From Mycobacterium pinniadriaticum (GTDB taxonomy: Bacteria > Actinomycetota > Actinomycetes > Mycobacteriales > Mycobacteriaceae): 64,000 nt of DNA. Below, in pieces: positions 19,371-29,587 of the stretch (positions are counted from its first letter, which is position 1; each line of letters begins with the position of its first letter). The DNA lies in the NCBI RefSeq assembly GCF_026242045.1, contig NZ_JAPJDO010000005.1:1-64000 (forward strand), given 5' to 3'. Under the pieces are notes generated by a model, which worked only from the letters and a program-made list of their open reading frames with translations, searched no databases and was not told where the DNA came from. The translations under genes and the position numbers were made by a program.

Positions 19371-20338
19371 CACCGGTATCGACACGGCTGGTCCGGCTGC
19401 TGAATATGGTGCCGTATCTGAAGGCGAACCCCAGCATCACCCATGCCGAGGCCGCGGCCGATCTCGGGGTGACCCGCAAGCAACTCCAGCAGGATCTCGA
19501 CCAGCTCTGGATGTGCGGGCTGCCGGGCTACGGGCCGGGTGACCTGATCGACTTCGAATTCTCCGGCGACACCATCAAGGTGACGTTCTCGGCGGGAATG
19601 GACTCCCCGTTGCGGCTGACCTCGCCGGAAGCCACCGGTCTGCTGGTCGCGTTGCGTGCGCTGATCGACATCCCCGGTGTCGTCGACCCGCAGGCCGCGC
19701 TGTCCGCGATCGCCAAGATCGAGTCGGCCGCGGGCACCGTCAGCGGTGACCACACGCACACCGCCGCCGCAGTCCAGGAGCGGGCGCCGATCGAAAGCGA
19801 TACCGCCGCAGCGGTCCGCGCGGCGGTGCGCGACGCGCGTGCGCTGTGCATCGAGTACTACTCGGCCTCCCGGGACACGCTGTCGAGTCGCGTCGTCGAC
19901 CCCATTCGGGTGGTCCTGGTCGGCGACCACAGCTATCTGCAGGCCTGGTCGCGCGATGCCGACGGGGTGCGGCTGTTCCGGTTCGACCGCATCGTGGCGG
20001 CGACCGTCCTCGACGAGGCCGCCGTCCCGCCGGAACCGGCCGTGCAGGCCCCGCCGGACACGTCGTTGTTCGACGCCGACCCCGCCCTACCGGCCGCGAC
20101 CCTGCTGGTGGCGCCGACCGCGTCGTGGATGCTCGAGTACTACCCGATGCGGATCCTCGAGGAGCTCCCCGACGGCTACCACAAAGCCGCGATGACGTAC
20201 GCCTCCGAGGAGTGGATGACCCGGGTGCTGCTCGGATTCGGTGCCGACGTCCGGGTACTGGGCCCCGAACCGCTGGTGACCCGGGTGCGCGAGGGCGCGG
20301 CGGCGGCATTGGCCGCCTACGCCGGCCTGGTCGGCTGA
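19367..20338 (+). CDS. pafC: PafC, WYL-domain DNA-damage-response regulator subunit
   Basis: The 323-residue partner of PafB has an N-terminal winged HTH ([37 protein letters not shown]) and a WYL domain with [21 protein letters not shown], where the WYL residues are diverged. A C-terminal WCX-like region ([13 protein letters not shown]) completes it. The GTG start overlaps pafB as GTGA. PafB and PafC act as a heterodimer. The WYL domains are thought to sense a nucleic-acid ligand produced on DNA damage. Confidence 0.94.
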   Translation: MTPVSTRLVRLLNMVPYLKANPSITHAEAAADLGVTRKQLQQDLDQLWMCGLPGYGPGDLIDFEFSGDTIKVTFSAGMDSPLRLTSPEATGLLVALRALIDIPGVVDPQAALSAIAKIESAAGTVSGDHTHTAAAVQERAPIESDTAAAVRAAVRDARALCIEYYSASRDTLSSRVVDPIRVVLVGDHSYLQAWSRDADGVRLFRFDRIVAATVLDEAAVPPEPAVQAPPDTSLFDADPALPAATLLVAPTASWMLEYYPMRILEELPDGYHKAAMTYASEEWMTRVLLGFGADVRVLGPEPLVTRVREGAAAALAAYAGLVG

Positions 20339-20403
20339 CCTGCATCCCGGCTCGTCAGGGGGCCGGTGGGGTAGCATCGAACCGACGTCTGGAGGTGACG
20401 GAA

Positions 20404-20667
20404 TTGGGTGCTCTACAACCGTGGCACTGGCTGATTCTCATCGCGGTGGTCGTGCTGCTCTTCGGTTCGAAGAGGTTGCCGGACGCTGCCCGCTCACTGG
20501 GCAAGTCGATGCGCATCTTCAAGTCCGAGGTCAAGGAGCTGCAGAGCGAGAGCAAGGCGGATACCCCCGTCACGCCCGCGCAGCCCCCCACGCAGGTTCA
20601 GTCCGAGCGGGTCGAGGCGCCGGTGACACCGCCGGGCCAAAGCCACACCGACGCCAAACCGGCCTGA
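20404..20667 (+). CDS. tatA: Twin-arginine translocase subunit TatA
   Basis: The 87-residue protein starts at TTG 20404 with a well-placed GGAGG (20391-20395, 8-base spacing). It reads [20 protein letters not shown], the TatA transmembrane helix, then the hinge [13 protein letters not shown], the amphipathic helix [13 protein letters not shown] and a disordered acidic tail. TatA oligomers form the size-adaptable pore for folded proteins. An in-frame GTG at 20395 is possible, but it overlaps the Shine-Dalgarno sequence. tatC follows after 45 bp, the standard actinobacterial tatAC arrangement. Confidence 0.93.
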   Translation: MGALQPWHWLILIAVVVLLFGSKRLPDAARSLGKSMRIFKSEVKELQSESKADTPVTPAQPPTQVQSERVEAPVTPPGQSHTDAKPA

Positions 20668-20712
20668 ACCCGACAACGAACAGGCGCCCACGCGCCGTAG
20701 TAAGACGCTGCC

Positions 20713-21648
20713 GTGCGCACCCCTAAAATCCTGTCGCGGCTGGATCCACGACAACGCCGCAGTCGCACCAACCCGGACGGGACGATGTCCCTGGTCGATC
20801 ACATCCGGGAGTTGCGGACGCGGCTGCTGATCTCGCTGGCCGCCGTCGCGCTTACCACCGTGATCGGTTTCCTCTGGTACAGCCACGGTTTCTTGGGCAT
20901 CGAGAGCCTGGGGGATTGGCTGCGCGAGCCCTATTGCTCGCTGCCCCAGTCGGCCCGTGCCGATATCAGCGCCGACGGTGGTTGCCGGCTCCTGGCGACC
21001 GCGCCGTTCGACCAGTTCATGCTGCGACTGAAGGTCGGCCTGACGGCGGGCATCGTGCTGGCCTGCCCGGTGTGGCTGCATCAACTGTGGGCGTTCATCA
21101 CCCCGGGGCTGTACCGCAACGAGCGTCGCTTCGCGTCGGTGTTCGTATTCTTCGCGGCACTGCTGTTCGTGTCCGGCACCGTGCTGGCGTACTTCGTGTT
21201 GTCCAAGGCGTTGCACTTCTTGCTGACCGTTGGCAGCGATGTGCAGGTCACCGCGCTGTCGGGCGACCAGTATTTCGGCTTTCTGATCAACCTGCTGCTG
21301 ATCTTCGGGGTCAGCTTCGAATTCCCGCTGCTGATCATCATGCTGAACCTGGTGGGCGTTTTGCCCTACACCCGGCTCAAGTCGTGGCGCCGCGGCCTGA
21401 TCTTCGGGGTGTTCGTGTTCGCCGCCTTCGCCACCCCGGGATCGGATCCCTTCTCGATGCTGGCGCTGGGCTTGGCGTTGTCGCTGCTGCTGGAGTTCGC
21501 CATCCAGATCGCCCGACTGCAGGATCGGCGCAAGGCCAAGCGGGAGGCGCGGGCCGAGATTCCGGATGACCAGGCCGCGCCCATCGAGGCGCCGGCCCCG
21601 GTAGCCGCCCCGGCGACCTTCGCGGCGCACCATGACGACGTCACCTAG
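20713..21648 (+). CDS. tatC: Twin-arginine translocase subunit TatC
   Basis: TatC is the receptor for twin-arginine signal peptides. The 311-residue protein has the conserved [17 protein letters not shown] start (residue 25 on), six hydrophobic helices, the periplasmic [13 protein letters not shown] segment after helix 1, the [12 protein letters not shown] loop and the SFEFPLL helix. It ends in a charged cytoplasmic tail rich in Ala/Pro. GTG start. The last 17 bases overlap helY. Confidence 0.96.
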   Translation: MRTPKILSRLDPRQRRSRTNPDGTMSLVDHIRELRTRLLISLAAVALTTVIGFLWYSHGFLGIESLGDWLREPYCSLPQSARADISADGGCRLLATAPFDQFMLRLKVGLTAGIVLACPVWLHQLWAFITPGLYRNERRFASVFVFFAALLFVSGTVLAYFVLSKALHFLLTVGSDVQVTALSGDQYFGFLINLLLIFGVSFEFPLLIIMLNLVGVLPYTRLKSWRRGLIFGVFVFAAFATPGSDPFSMLALGLALSLLLEFAIQIARLQDRRKAKREARAEIPDDQAAPIEAPAPVAAPATFAAHHDDVT

Positions 21649-24448
21649 CGGCGGGGGAGAGCGCAGCGACCCGCAGCTGGCCGGAGCGTCTCAGCTCGAA
21701 CAGTTCAGCGAGTTGCTGACGTTTCGACTCGATCCGTTCCAGACCCGGGCGTGTGAGGCGCTCGAACGCGGCGACGGCGTGCTGGTCTGCGCGCCGACCG
21801 GTGCCGGCAAGACCGTCGTCGGCGAGTTCGCGGTGCACCTTGCGCTGGCGGCGGGCCGAAAGTGCTTCTACACCACGCCGATCAAGGCGCTGAGCAACCA
21901 GAAACACAACGATCTGGTGCGCCGCTACGGCGCGGAGCGGATCGGCCTGCTGACCGGCGACCAGTCGGTCAACGGTGCTGCGCCGATCGTGGTGATGACC
22001 ACCGAGGTGCTGCGCAACATGCTGTACGCCGGATCCGAAACATTGCGGGCGTTGTCCCATGTGGTGATGGACGAGGTGCACTTTCTGGCCGACCGGATGC
22101 GCGGCGCGGTGTGGGAAGAGGTGATCCTGCACCTGCCCGAGGATGTGCGATTGGTCAGCCTCTCGGCGACGGTGAGCAATGCCGAGGAGTTCGGTGGCTG
22201 GATCCAGACCGTGCGCGGCGATACCACCGTCGTCGTCGACGAGCACCGACCGGTGCCGCTGTGGCAGCACGTCCTGGTCGGCAAGCGGCTCTTCGATCTC
22301 TTCGACTATGACCGCGAAGGCAAGCAGCACCTCGTCGATCCCGACCTGATCCGTCACATCGCCCATCGGCGCGAGGCGCAGCGCCTCACCGACTGGGAGC
22401 CGCGCCGCCGCGGGCCTCGGCGCGGCGGGCCCGGCGGTTCGGGCCTCTACCGCCCGCCGTCGCGTCCCGACGTCATCGCCACACTCGACCGCGAGGGGCT
22501 GCTGCCGGCGATCACGTTCATCTTCTCCCGCGCCGGCTGCGACGCCGCGGTCAAACAGTGCCTGCGCAGCTCGCTGCGGCTGACCACCGACGCCGACCGG
22601 GAGCGGATCGCCGCGGTGATCGATCGACGGTGCGGTGATCTCGCCGATGCCGATCTGGCCGTGCTGGACTACTACGAGTGGCGCGAGGGCCTGCTTCGGG
22701 GGCTGGCGGCCCATCACGCGGGCATGCTGCCGATCTTCCGGCACACGGTGGAGGAATTGTTCACCGCGGGTCTGATCAAGGCCGTCTTCGCGACCGAGAC
22801 GCTGGCGCTGGGCATCAACATGCCTGCCCGCACCGTCGTGCTGGAAAAGCTGGTCAAGTTCAACGGCGAACAGCACCTGCCGCTGACACCGGGGGAGTAC
22901 ACCCAGCTGACCGGCCGCGCGGGGCGGCGCGGGATCGACGTCGAGGGTCATGCCGTGGTGCTGTGGCACCCGGACACGGAGCCCGCCGAAGTCGCCGGAC
23001 TCGCGTCGACCCGAACATTTCCGCTGAGGAGCTCGTTCGCGCCGTCCTACAACATGACGATCAATCTGGTGAACCAGATGGGCCCGGAGCAGGCCCACCA
23101 GCTCTTGGAGCGGTCCTTCGCGCAATATCAGGCCGACCGGTCGGTCGTGGGACTGGTCCGCGGTATCGAGCGCGGCGAGAAGATGCTCGGCGAGATCGCC
23201 ACCGAGTTGGGCTGGGACCGCCGGGCGCACCCCGACCGCGAGCCGCCCATCCTGGACTACGTCCGGCTGCGGGCCAAGATCAGCGAACGGGAGCGGGCGC
23301 AGTCCCGGGCGTCACGGCTGCAGCGCAGGCAGGTCGCCGCCGACGCGTTGACGGCACTGCGCCGCGGCGACATCATCAACATCACCCACGGCCGCCGGGG
23401 CGGATTGGCCGTCGTGCTGGAGGCGGCCAACGATCCATCCGATCCGCGCCCCCTGGTTCTGACCGAAAGTCATTGGGCCGGAAGGATTTCCTCGGCCGAC
23501 TTCGCGGGGGCGGCGTCCCGGATCGGGTCGATGACGCTGCCCAAGCGGGTCGAGCATCGCCAGCCGAGGGTTCGTCGCGACCTGGCGTCGGCGCTGCGGT
23601 CGGCCGCGTCCGGGCTGGTGGTGCCCTCGGGCCGCAAACGTCGGGGTGACCCCGATGAGCCCTCGGATATCGACCCGGAGCTGATGAAGTTGCGGGAGGC
23701 GATGCGGAAACACTCCGCCCACGGGCTGGCCGATCGGGAGGCCAGGGTGCGCATCGGCGAGCGTTATCTGCGGGTGGAACGCGACAACGAGCAGCTCCGC
23801 AACAAGGTCAGCGCGGCGACCAACTCGCTGGCCCGTACCTTCGACCGGATCGTCGGGCTGCTGACCGAGCGCGGGTTCATCACCCTGGGGCAGGCGCGGG
23901 GCGACGATTTCCGGGTGACCGCCGACGGCCGGCTGCTGGCGCGCATCTACAGCGAGAGCGACTTGTTGGTGGCCGAATGTCTACGCAAGGGGATCTGGAA
24001 GGGGCTTGCGCCGGCCGAGCTCGCCGCGGTGCTCTCGGCGATGGTCTTCGAGACGCGCGGCGGTGACGGCCCCACGCCGGCCCACACGATCGAGATGCCC
24101 ACCGCCAACGTGCGCCGCGCCCTGGTCGAGACGAGGCGGCTGTCCGGGCAGTTGCGTGCCGACGAGAACCGGCACCGGATCGCCCCGTCGCGTGAGCCGG
24201 ACGAAGGGTTCGTCGCCGCTGTGTACCGGTGGGCGACGACGGGCGACCTGGCGGCGGCCCTGGCCGCCTCCGATGTGGCCGGTGGCGGCACACCGCTGCC
24301 CGCGGGCGATTTCGTGCGGTGGTGCCGACAGGTGCTCGACCTGCTCGACCAGGTGCGTAACGCAGGGCCGCAAGCCGGGCTGCGGGGCAACGCGAAACGC
24401 GCCATCGACGACATCCGGCGCGGCGTCGTCGCTGTTGATGGCGGGTAG
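21632..24448 (+). CDS. helY: Ski2/Mtr4-like DEVH-box helicase HelY
   Basis: This is a 938-residue superfamily-2 helicase of the Ski2/Mtr4 type, thought to act on RNA. Motifs in order are the Q-motif region FQTRACEAL, Walker A APTGAGKT (residue about 53), [11 protein letters not shown] (Ia), MDEVHFLAD (II), SLSATVSN (III), FIFSRAGCD (IV) and [10 protein letters not shown] (VI). A long C-terminal arch/DSHCT region ends the protein. The gene overlaps tatC by 17 bases, an arrangement conserved in mycobacteria (Rv2094c-Rv2092c). It is slightly longer than the M. tuberculosis protein. Confidence 0.94.
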   Translation: MTTSPSGGGERSDPQLAGASQLEQFSELLTFRLDPFQTRACEALERGDGVLVCAPTGAGKTVVGEFAVHLALAAGRKCFYTTPIKALSNQKHNDLVRRYGAERIGLLTGDQSVNGAAPIVVMTTEVLRNMLYAGSETLRALSHVVMDEVHFLADRMRGAVWEEVILHLPEDVRLVSLSATVSNAEEFGGWIQTVRGDTTVVVDEHRPVPLWQHVLVGKRLFDLFDYDREGKQHLVDPDLIRHIAHRREAQRLTDWEPRRRGPRRGGPGGSGLYRPPSRPDVIATLDREGLLPAITFIFSRAGCDAAVKQCLRSSLRLTTDADRERIAAVIDRRCGDLADADLAVLDYYEWREGLLRGLAAHHAGMLPIFRHTVEELFTAGLIKAVFATETLALGINMPARTVVLEKLVKFNGEQHLPLTPGEYTQLTGRAGRRGIDVEGHAVVLWHPDTEPAEVAGLASTRTFPLRSSFAPSYNMTINLVNQMGPEQAHQLLERSFAQYQADRSVVGLVRGIERGEKMLGEIATELGWDRRAHPDREPPILDYVRLRAKISERERAQSRASRLQRRQVAADALTALRRGDIINITHGRRGGLAVVLEAANDPSDPRPLVLTESHWAGRISSADFAGAASRIGSMTLPKRVEHRQPRVRRDLASALRSAASGLVVPSGRKRRGDPDEPSDIDPELMKLREAMRKHSAHGLADREARVRIGERYLRVERDNEQLRNKVSAATNSLARTFDRIVGLLTERGFITLGQARGDDFRVTADGRLLARIYSESDLLVAECLRKGIWKGLAPAELAAVLSAMVFETRGGDGPTPAHTIEMPTANVRRALVETRRLSGQLRADENRHRIAPSREPDEGFVAAVYRWATTGDLAAALAASDVAGGGTPLPAGDFVRWCRQVLDLLDQVRNAGPQAGLRGNAKRAIDDIRRGVVAVDGG

Positions 24449-24504
24449 GGTGAGGCAACCGCTACGGTGGGAGCGGCGACTTGCGACCAGATCAAGGAGA
24501 GACG

Positions 24505-25284
24505 ATGAGCGGACCGCAGGGATCTGACCCCAATCCCTGGCAGGGCCAGCCCGCGCAGGGTCAGGATCAGCCCGCCCCCGGCTCCGAGCAGCCCACGACC
24601 GCTGCGCCGTCCTGGCAGCAGCCGGAGACGCCGGCCGGTGAGACCCCGGCCTGGCAGCAGCCGACGGCCGAGCCTCCGGCGTGGCAGCCGCCCGCCTACA
24701 CCCAGCAGCAGTACCCGCAGTACGGTCAGCAGCCGCCGCAGGCCTACCCGCAGCAGCCCTACCAGGCCCCGGCCGAGTACCCGGGCGGCTACGGCCAGCC
24801 GGGTCAGTACGGTCAACCGCCGCAGCCCGGCCAGTACGGTCAACCGCAGTACGGCCAGTACCCCCAGACCGGTCAGTACCCACCGCAGCCCGGCCAGCCG
24901 GGGCAGTACGCCCCGTACCCGCAGCCCGGCGGCGACGAGGCCGCCAAGAAGTCCATGGCCGTGATCGGCACGGTGGTCGGCGTGCTGGCCGCGCTCCTCG
25001 TCGTCGTGGTGCTCATCCTGGGCTTCTGGAAGCCCGGCTTCTTCGTCACCACGAAGCTGGACATCGGCAAGGCCCAGCAGGGTGTGCAGCAGATCCTCAC
25101 CGACGAGACCAACGGCTACGGTGCCAAGAACGTCAAGGACGTCAAGTGCAACAACGGCCAGAACCCGACGGTCAAGAAGGGTGACACGTTCACCTGCGAG
25201 GTGAGCATCGACGGCACCAAGCGCCAGGTGACGGTGACGTTCCAGGATGACAAGGGCACCTACGAGGTCGGCCGGCCCAAGTAG
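24505..25284 (+). CDS. DUF4333 membrane protein with Gln/Pro/Tyr-rich cytoplasmic domain (Rv2091c-like)
   Basis: The 259-residue protein has a 150-residue low-complexity N-terminus built from repeated GQY/QPP/PQ units. One transmembrane helix follows (residues about 151-175, [20 protein letters not shown]), then an external DUF4333 domain with the conserved Cys pair (C215, C231) that likely forms a disulfide. The ATG at 24505 is preceded by AAGGAGAG. The PQ-rich region is expected to be disordered and may mediate clustering. Function is not established. Confidence 0.85.
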   Translation: MSGPQGSDPNPWQGQPAQGQDQPAPGSEQPTTAAPSWQQPETPAGETPAWQQPTAEPPAWQPPAYTQQQYPQYGQQPPQAYPQQPYQAPAEYPGGYGQPGQYGQPPQPGQYGQPQYGQYPQTGQYPPQPGQPGQYAPYPQPGGDEAAKKSMAVIGTVVGVLAALLVVVVLILGFWKPGFFVTTKLDIGKAQQGVQQILTDETNGYGAKNVKDVKCNNGQNPTVKKGDTFTCEVSIDGTKRQVTVTFQDDKGTYEVGRPK

Positions 25285-25296
25285 GCCGCAACTTCG

Positions 25297-25358
25297 CGCG
25301 AGCGTGCATGAAGTGCCCGCTGCCGCGGCGTGTCAGCGGACCGACACGCACGCTCGCG
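25297..25358. terminator. Inverted repeat between convergent genes
   Basis: CGCGAGCGTGC (25297-25307) and GCACGCTCGCG (25348-25358) are perfect 11-bp arms separated by 40 bases that contain further short complementary stretches. The repeat lies exactly between the DUF4333 gene and the oppositely oriented exonuclease. It probably acts as a bidirectional terminator, or is a dispersed GCGAGCGTGC-type intergenic repeat seen in mycobacteria. Confidence 0.55.
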
Positions 25359-25363
25359 GCGAA

Positions 25364-26326
25364 TTAGAGCGCGTCCAGCGCTTTCTGTAGCCGCCCGATC
25401 GACGAACCGACGCCGTAGGCGTGCGCCAAATCGGCGACCCGGGCCGGGTCGGCGGCGGCCAGCGGCAGCCGGTCGTCGGGGGTGGAGAATTCGACGGGCG
25501 CATCGCGGGCCACCTGTACCACCGGCCCGGCCGCTTCGATGTAATCGGTGGCGGCCAGCAGCTTGGCGCGAAAGGCCTTGGACAGCTTGGATTTCGGATC
25601 GTGCGCGGCCGCCAGGATGTCGGCCAGCGACTCATATTGGGTGAGCAGGGTGGCGGCGGTCTTCTCCCCGACACCCGGTACTCCGGGCAGCCCGTCGGAC
25701 GGATCGCCGCGCAGCAGAGCCAGTTCGGCGTAGGCGGGTCCCGCCCGGTGGGCCGGCACCCCGTAGCGCTCGGCGACTTCGTTCGGCCCGAACATCGTCG
25801 CGTTCGACAATCCCCGACCCAGGTACAGCACCCGCACTGACACCGGTTCATCGCCGACCAACTGCAGCAGATCGCGATCGCCACTGACCACCACCACCGG
25901 ATCGTGCTGCTCGGCGGAGGCCAGGGTGCCCAGTACATCGTCGGCCTCGAAGCCGTCGGCGCCCGCGGTGGCGATCCCGAACGCATCGAGCAGCTCCATG
26001 ATCATCTCGACCTGCGGGCTGAGTTCGTCGGGCACCTCCTCGACATCCGCTTCGCCACTGGGCATTTCCGAATCTTTTTGGACTGCCACCCGGTGCGCCT
26101 TGTACGACGGGATCGCGTCGACCCGGAACTGCGGACGCCAGTCCAGATCCAGGCAGACCACCAGCCGGGCCGGGCGCTCCCGGGTGATGAGCGTTGCCAC
26201 GCTGTCGAGGAAGCCGCGCACGGCGTTGACCGGCCTGCCGTCGGGCGCGGTGATCGACGACGGCACGCCGAAAAACGAACGGAACCACATGCTGGCGCCG
26301 TCGAGCAGCATCACCGGTGCGGACAT
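25364..26326 (-). CDS. 5'-3' exonuclease (PolI 5'-nuclease-domain protein, Rv2090-like)
   Basis: The 320-residue FEN/PIN-fold nuclease shows clustered acidic metal ligands: [21 protein letters not shown], the [14 protein letters not shown] motif (about residue 118) and [13 protein letters not shown] helix-3-turn-helix DNA-binding element ([14 protein letters not shown], about residue 215) follows. It resembles the 5'-nuclease domain of DNA polymerase I without the polymerase and likely removes RNA primers or flaps. It ends convergently with the DUF4333 gene; the hotdog gene stops 3 bp upstream of its start. Confidence 0.92.
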   Translation of the reverse strand: MSAPVMLLDGASMWFRSFFGVPSSITAPDGRPVNAVRGFLDSVATLITRERPARLVVCLDLDWRPQFRVDAIPSYKAHRVAVQKDSEMPSGEADVEEVPDELSPQVEMIMELLDAFGIATAGADGFEADDVLGTLASAEQHDPVVVVSGDRDLLQLVGDEPVSVRVLYLGRGLSNATMFGPNEVAERYGVPAHRAGPAYAELALLRGDPSDGLPGVPGVGEKTAATLLTQYESLADILAAAHDPKSKLSKAFRAKLLAATDYIEAAGPVVQVARDAPVEFSTPDDRLPLAAADPARVADLAHAYGVGSSIGRLQKALDAL

Positions 26327-26329
26327 CGG

Positions 26330-27178
26330 TTACCGCCCAACCGAGAACAGGTACGACCCGGTGGTGATCGGCTTGTCGCCGGCGCCCTCGTCGTGCAGGG
26401 TGGTGCGGACCGCGACCGTGCCGTCGGCACCGGCGATGGGTTCGGCGTCAACGCGGAACGGTCCGAATTTGCCGCGCGACAGGAACATCACGTGCGAGCT
26501 GACGCCCTGCAGCCGGTCGGTGCCCGCGACCGTGGCCGCGGCGTCCAGCGCCGCGGTTTCGGCCACCACGAACTGCGGGCCGACGTGCAGCGCCGCGTCC
26601 GGGGAGGCCACCTCGACAGACAGTTCTGGCAGCGCCCACGCCCCGGAGGGCCGCCGGCCCGCGCCGAACACCTGCCACAGCGGCGGCAGGTCGGGGGAGT
26701 CGATGACCTCGATCGGGTTGAGTTCCATCTTTCCCAGCCCCTCGGGCGGAACGCCGATGCTGATGCCCTGTCCTTCGTTGAGAGCCAGCACCCGCGCCGG
26801 GTTGTCGGCATCGATGATCCGAGATCGGCTGTAGGCCAGCTGCCTGCCGCGTTTGAGGTCTTCGGACTGGATCTCGATACGGCGGACATCGCGGCCGGGG
26901 TCGAGCACCTGGATGGAGTGGATCACCGGGTTGGGCACCGCCTCGAGATCGGAGACCAGCCCGCTGTCCGGCGAGACGATGCCGAGCACGGCGAGCAGAA
27001 GGCCGCCGGTCGGGTTACGCATGTCGTGGCGGATCGCGACGGTGTCGCGGGCGTCGACGTCCATCGACGAGTAACTGCGGCCCAGGTAACGGTAGCTGAG
27101 CAACCCGCCCCAGCGGCGGTTCAGTTCGGCGGCGTAGGCCGCGGGGTCGTCGGCGAGCTCACGGATGTCGCGCAGCAT
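26330..27178 (-). CDS. Double-hotdog thioesterase-like protein
   Basis: A 282-residue protein has two hotdog-like halves. The first (about 45-145) contains RHDMRNPTGGLLLAVLGIV and a VLDPGRDVRRIEIQSEDLKRGRQ strand set. The second (about 185-282) ends ISTGSYLFSVGR-like (GDKPITTGSYLFSVGR). This arrangement resembles PaaI/acyl-CoA thioesterases, but I cannot assign catalytic residues or a substrate. It is divergent from pepE with 35 bases between starts and cotranscribed with the exonuclease 3 bp downstream. Confidence 0.65.
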   Translation of the reverse strand: MLRDIRELADDPAAYAAELNRRWGGLLSYRYLGRSYSSMDVDARDTVAIRHDMRNPTGGLLLAVLGIVSPDSGLVSDLEAVPNPVIHSIQVLDPGRDVRRIEIQSEDLKRGRQLAYSRSRIIDADNPARVLALNEGQGISIGVPPEGLGKMELNPIEVIDSPDLPPLWQVFGAGRRPSGAWALPELSVEVASPDAALHVGPQFVVAETAALDAAATVAGTDRLQGVSSHVMFLSRGKFGPFRVDAEPIAGADGTVAVRTTLHDEGAGDKPITTGSYLFSVGR

Positions 27179-27184
27179 CGCGTC

Positions 27185-27190
27185 ATCGTA
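27185..27190 (-). promoter_or_regulatory. -10 hexamer of the hotdog-gene promoter (leaderless)
   Basis: On the minus strand TACGAT lies 6 bases before the ATG at 27178, with no Shine-Dalgarno sequence. It faces the pepE promoter, so two leaderless promoters share a 35-bp divergent region. Confidence 0.5.
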
Positions 27191-27200
27191 TGCCTGCCGC

Positions 27201-27206
27201 TAGCCT
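27201..27206 (+). promoter_or_regulatory. -10 hexamer of a leaderless pepE promoter
   Basis: TAGCCT ends 7 bases before ATG 27214. This spacing supports 27214 rather than the in-frame ATG at 27190, which lies upstream of the hexamer and would be outside the transcript. Confidence 0.55.
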
Positions 27207-27213
27207 GGCTGGC

Positions 27214-28389
27214 ATGAGCGCCGACGACGATGCAGAACGTAGCGATGAGGAGGAGCGGCGCAATCATTCCGCCGCCGGCCGTTTCAGCAGCGATGTCTAC
27301 GCCCGCCGGCTGACCGCCGCCGCGGCCGCGGCCGCCGACGCCGGGCTGGCCGGCCTGGTCATCACCCCGGGGTATGACCTGCGCTATCTGGTCGGTTCGG
27401 CGGCCCAGACCTTCGAGCGGCTGACCGCGCTGGTGGTGCCGGCCGCTGGCCAGCCGACGGTGGTGGTGCCGCGCCTGGAGTTGGCCTCGCTGAAGGAATC
27501 CGCCGTCGTCGACCTGGGGTTGCCGGTGCAGGACTGGGTGGACGGCGAAAACCCCTACGACGTGGTGGCCGTTGCACTCGGCGGCCACGCACGGGTCGCG
27601 GTGACCGACTCGATGCCGGCCCTGCACCTGCTGCCCCTGGCCGAGCGGCTCGGATCGGTGCCGGTGCTGGCCACTGACGTGTTGCGGACACTGCGGATGG
27701 TCAAGGACCCGGCCGAGATCGACGCGCTACGCAAGGCCGGCGCCGCGATCGACCGGGTGCACGCGCGGGTGCCGGATTTTCTGGTGCCCGGCCGCACCGA
27801 AGCCGACGTCGCGGGTGACATCGCCAAAGCCATTGTTAACGAGGGTCATTCAGAGGTGGCGTTCATCATCGTGGGCTCCGGTCCGCACGGTGCCGACCCG
27901 CACCACGAATGCTCCGATCGGGTGTTGCAGACCGGCGACATCGTGGTCGTCGACATCGGCGGACCGTACGCTCCCGGCTACAACTCCGACTGCACCCGGA
28001 CCTACAGCCTTGGTGAGCCCAACACCGAGATCGCCGAACAGTACGCGGTGCTACAACGCGCCCAGGCCGCCGCTGTCGAGGCCGTGCGCCCGGGCGTGAC
28101 CGCCGAGCAGGTCGACGCCGCCGCCCGTGACGTGCTGGCCGACGCCGGTCTGGCTGAGTATTTCGTGCACCGCACCGGGCACGGTATCGGGCTGTCGGTG
28201 CATGAGGAGCCCTACATCGTGGCGGGCAATGACCTGCCGCTGACCGAGGGGATGGCGTTCTCCGTCGAGCCCGGCATCTATTTCCCGGGCCGGTGGGGCG
28301 CCCGCATCGAGGACATCGTGATCGTCACCGCCGACGGCGCACTGGCCGTCAACACCGGCCCGCACGAGCTGACGGTGGTGCCGGTCTAG
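27214..28389 (+). CDS. pepE: M24-family Xaa-Pro-type dipeptidase PepE
   Basis: The 391-residue metallopeptidase has an N-terminal creatinase-like domain (to about residue 165) and a C-terminal pita-bread domain. The five metal ligands are visible: VVDIGG and DCTRTYSLG (Asp, Asp), HRTGHGIGL (His), and the Glu residues of the [10 protein letters not shown] and RIEDIVIVT segments. Such enzymes hydrolyse X-Pro dipeptides in the cytoplasm with Mn or Co. The first 30 residues are charged and variable. The stop overlaps the convergent gene's stop (shared CTAG, 28386-28389). Confidence 0.92.
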   Translation: MSADDDAERSDEEERRNHSAAGRFSSDVYARRLTAAAAAAADAGLAGLVITPGYDLRYLVGSAAQTFERLTALVVPAAGQPTVVVPRLELASLKESAVVDLGLPVQDWVDGENPYDVVAVALGGHARVAVTDSMPALHLLPLAERLGSVPVLATDVLRTLRMVKDPAEIDALRKAGAAIDRVHARVPDFLVPGRTEADVAGDIAKAIVNEGHSEVAFIIVGSGPHGADPHHECSDRVLQTGDIVVVDIGGPYAPGYNSDCTRTYSLGEPNTEIAEQYAVLQRAQAAAVEAVRPGVTAEQVDAAARDVLADAGLAEYFVHRTGHGIGLSVHEEPYIVAGNDLPLTEGMAFSVEPGIYFPGRWGARIEDIVIVTADGALAVNTGPHELTVVPV

Positions 28390-28802
28390 CCGGTCTTCGA
28401 GTGGTCGAGCAGCCCCGAGGACCCCAGCACCCGGGTCACATGCACCTCGATGACCACCCGCTTGGGGTTGACCCGCGGGGTGCGGTAGCGCTGGGCGTAG
28501 CGCAGCTCGGCGTCACGAACCGCGGTCGGATCGCGGTTGACGCTGGCCTGACCCTCCAGCGACAGCCACCGAGCGCCGTCGACCTGGGACAGCACGCCGA
28601 CTTCGGACCGCTCGGCGTTGATGGCCTTCTGCGAACCGTCGCTGGTGATGACGCGGGCGATGTGGGTCTTGGGATCGAAGGTGAAGCCGACGGCCACCAC
28701 GTGCGGTGAACTGTCCGCCCGCAGGGTCGTCAGCATCGCGAGGTGGCGTTCAGTGAGAAATGCCAGCGCGTCGCTGGTCAGCCGGGTCGTTGAGTTGCCC
28801 AT
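28386..28802 (-). CDS. PPOX-fold F420-binding oxidoreductase (Rv2074-like)
   Basis: A 138-residue split-barrel flavin/deazaflavin protein contains the family core [21 protein letters not shown], a [13 protein letters not shown] segment and SLEGQASV. Its neighbour and length match M. tuberculosis Rv2074, which has been shown to be an F420H2-dependent biliverdin reductase. That activity is inferred here, not visible in the sequence. ATG 28802 is preceded by a leaderless-type -10, and the stop overlaps pepE tail-to-tail. Confidence 0.87.
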   Translation of the reverse strand: MGNSTTRLTSDALAFLTERHLAMLTTLRADSSPHVVAVGFTFDPKTHIARVITSDGSQKAINAERSEVGVLSQVDGARWLSLEGQASVNRDPTAVRDAELRYAQRYRTPRVNPKRVVIEVHVTRVLGSSGLLDHSKTG

Positions 28803-28810
28803 CAACGTCC

Positions 28811-28816
28811 ACGCTA
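28811..28816 (-). promoter_or_regulatory. -10 hexamer for the Rv2074-like gene
   Basis: TAGCGT on the minus strand lies 8 bases before ATG 28802, with no ribosome-binding site between. This is the leaderless arrangement seen at several other genes here. Confidence 0.45.
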
Positions 28817-28837
28817 GCGCAGTGAATAATCACAGCC

Positions 28838-29587
28838 GTGAATGACACGGGGGCCGGTCCGGTCGTGATTTTCGGCGGCCGCAGCGAGATCGGCGTCGAG
28901 CTCGCCGTGCGGCTGGCGCCGGGCGCCACCGTGGTGCTGGCGGCCCGGCGTGCCGACCGGCTCGATGAGCAGGTCAGGGCGCTGCGTGCCGCGGGAGCGA
29001 CGGCCGTGCACACCGTCGAGTTCGACGCCGACGACCTCACCGCGCACGGCTCTCTGGTCGACAAGCTGGTGGCCGAGCACGGGCCGATCGGCACGGCGGT
29101 GCTGGCGTTCGGGATCCTGGGCGATCAGGCCCGCGCCGAAGCTGACGCCGGCCATGCCGTGGCGGTCGTGCAGACCGACTACGTCGCGCAGATCAGCCTG
29201 CTGACCCACCTGGCCACCGCGATGCGGACCGGCGGCCGGGGAGCACTGGTGGTGTTCTCCTCGATCGCGGGGGTGCGGGCCCGGCGGGCCAACTACGTCT
29301 ACGGATCGGCCAAGGCCGGGCTCGACGCGTTCGCCAGCGGGCTGGCCGACTCGTTGCACGGCAGCGGGGTGCGACTGCTGATCGTGCGGCCGGGTTTCGT
29401 CATCGGGCGGATGACCACGGGCATGGATCCCGCACCGCTGTCCAGCACGCCGGCCCAGGTGGCCGGCGCGACGGCGCGGGCGCTGCACAAGGGCCGTGGC
29501 ACGGTGTGGGTGCCCGCGCCGTTGGCCATCCTGGCGTTCGCGTTTCGGCTGACACCGCGCTTCGTGTGGCGGAGGATGCCCCGGTGA
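28838..29587 (+). CDS. Short-chain dehydrogenase/reductase (Rv2073c-like)
   Basis: The 249-residue SDR has FGGRSEIGVEL as its cofactor glycine loop, AARRADRLDEQV (the NADP-type Arg cluster after beta2), the catalytic Ser region VVFSSIAGVRARRANYVYGSAKAG with Tyr and Lys in YxxxK, and a C-terminal hydrophobic anchor-like segment (LAILAFAFRL). It resembles decaprenylphosphoryl-ribose 2-oxidoreductase-type SDRs, but its substrate is unknown. GTG start. It overlaps cobL by 4 bases (GTGA) and heads the cobL-cobM-cobK operon, although no corrin step is known to need it. Confidence 0.87.
   Translation: MNDTGAGPVVIFGGRSEIGVELAVRLAPGATVVLAARRADRLDEQVRALRAAGATAVHTVEFDADDLTAHGSLVDKLVAEHGPIGTAVLAFGILGDQARAEADAGHAVAVVQTDYVAQISLLTHLATAMRTGGRGALVVFSSIAGVRARRANYVYGSAKAGLDAFASGLADSLHGSGVRLLIVRPGFVIGRMTTGMDPAPLSSTPAQVAGATARALHKGRGTVWVPAPLAILAFAFRLTPRFVWRRMPR

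Noticed and set aside
24505..24960. Tandem repeat array suggested by the repeated CAGTACGGTCA/CAGCCG units
   Set aside because: It is coding low complexity (GQYGQP repeats) in the DUF4333 protein, not an intergenic satellite or CRISPR array.
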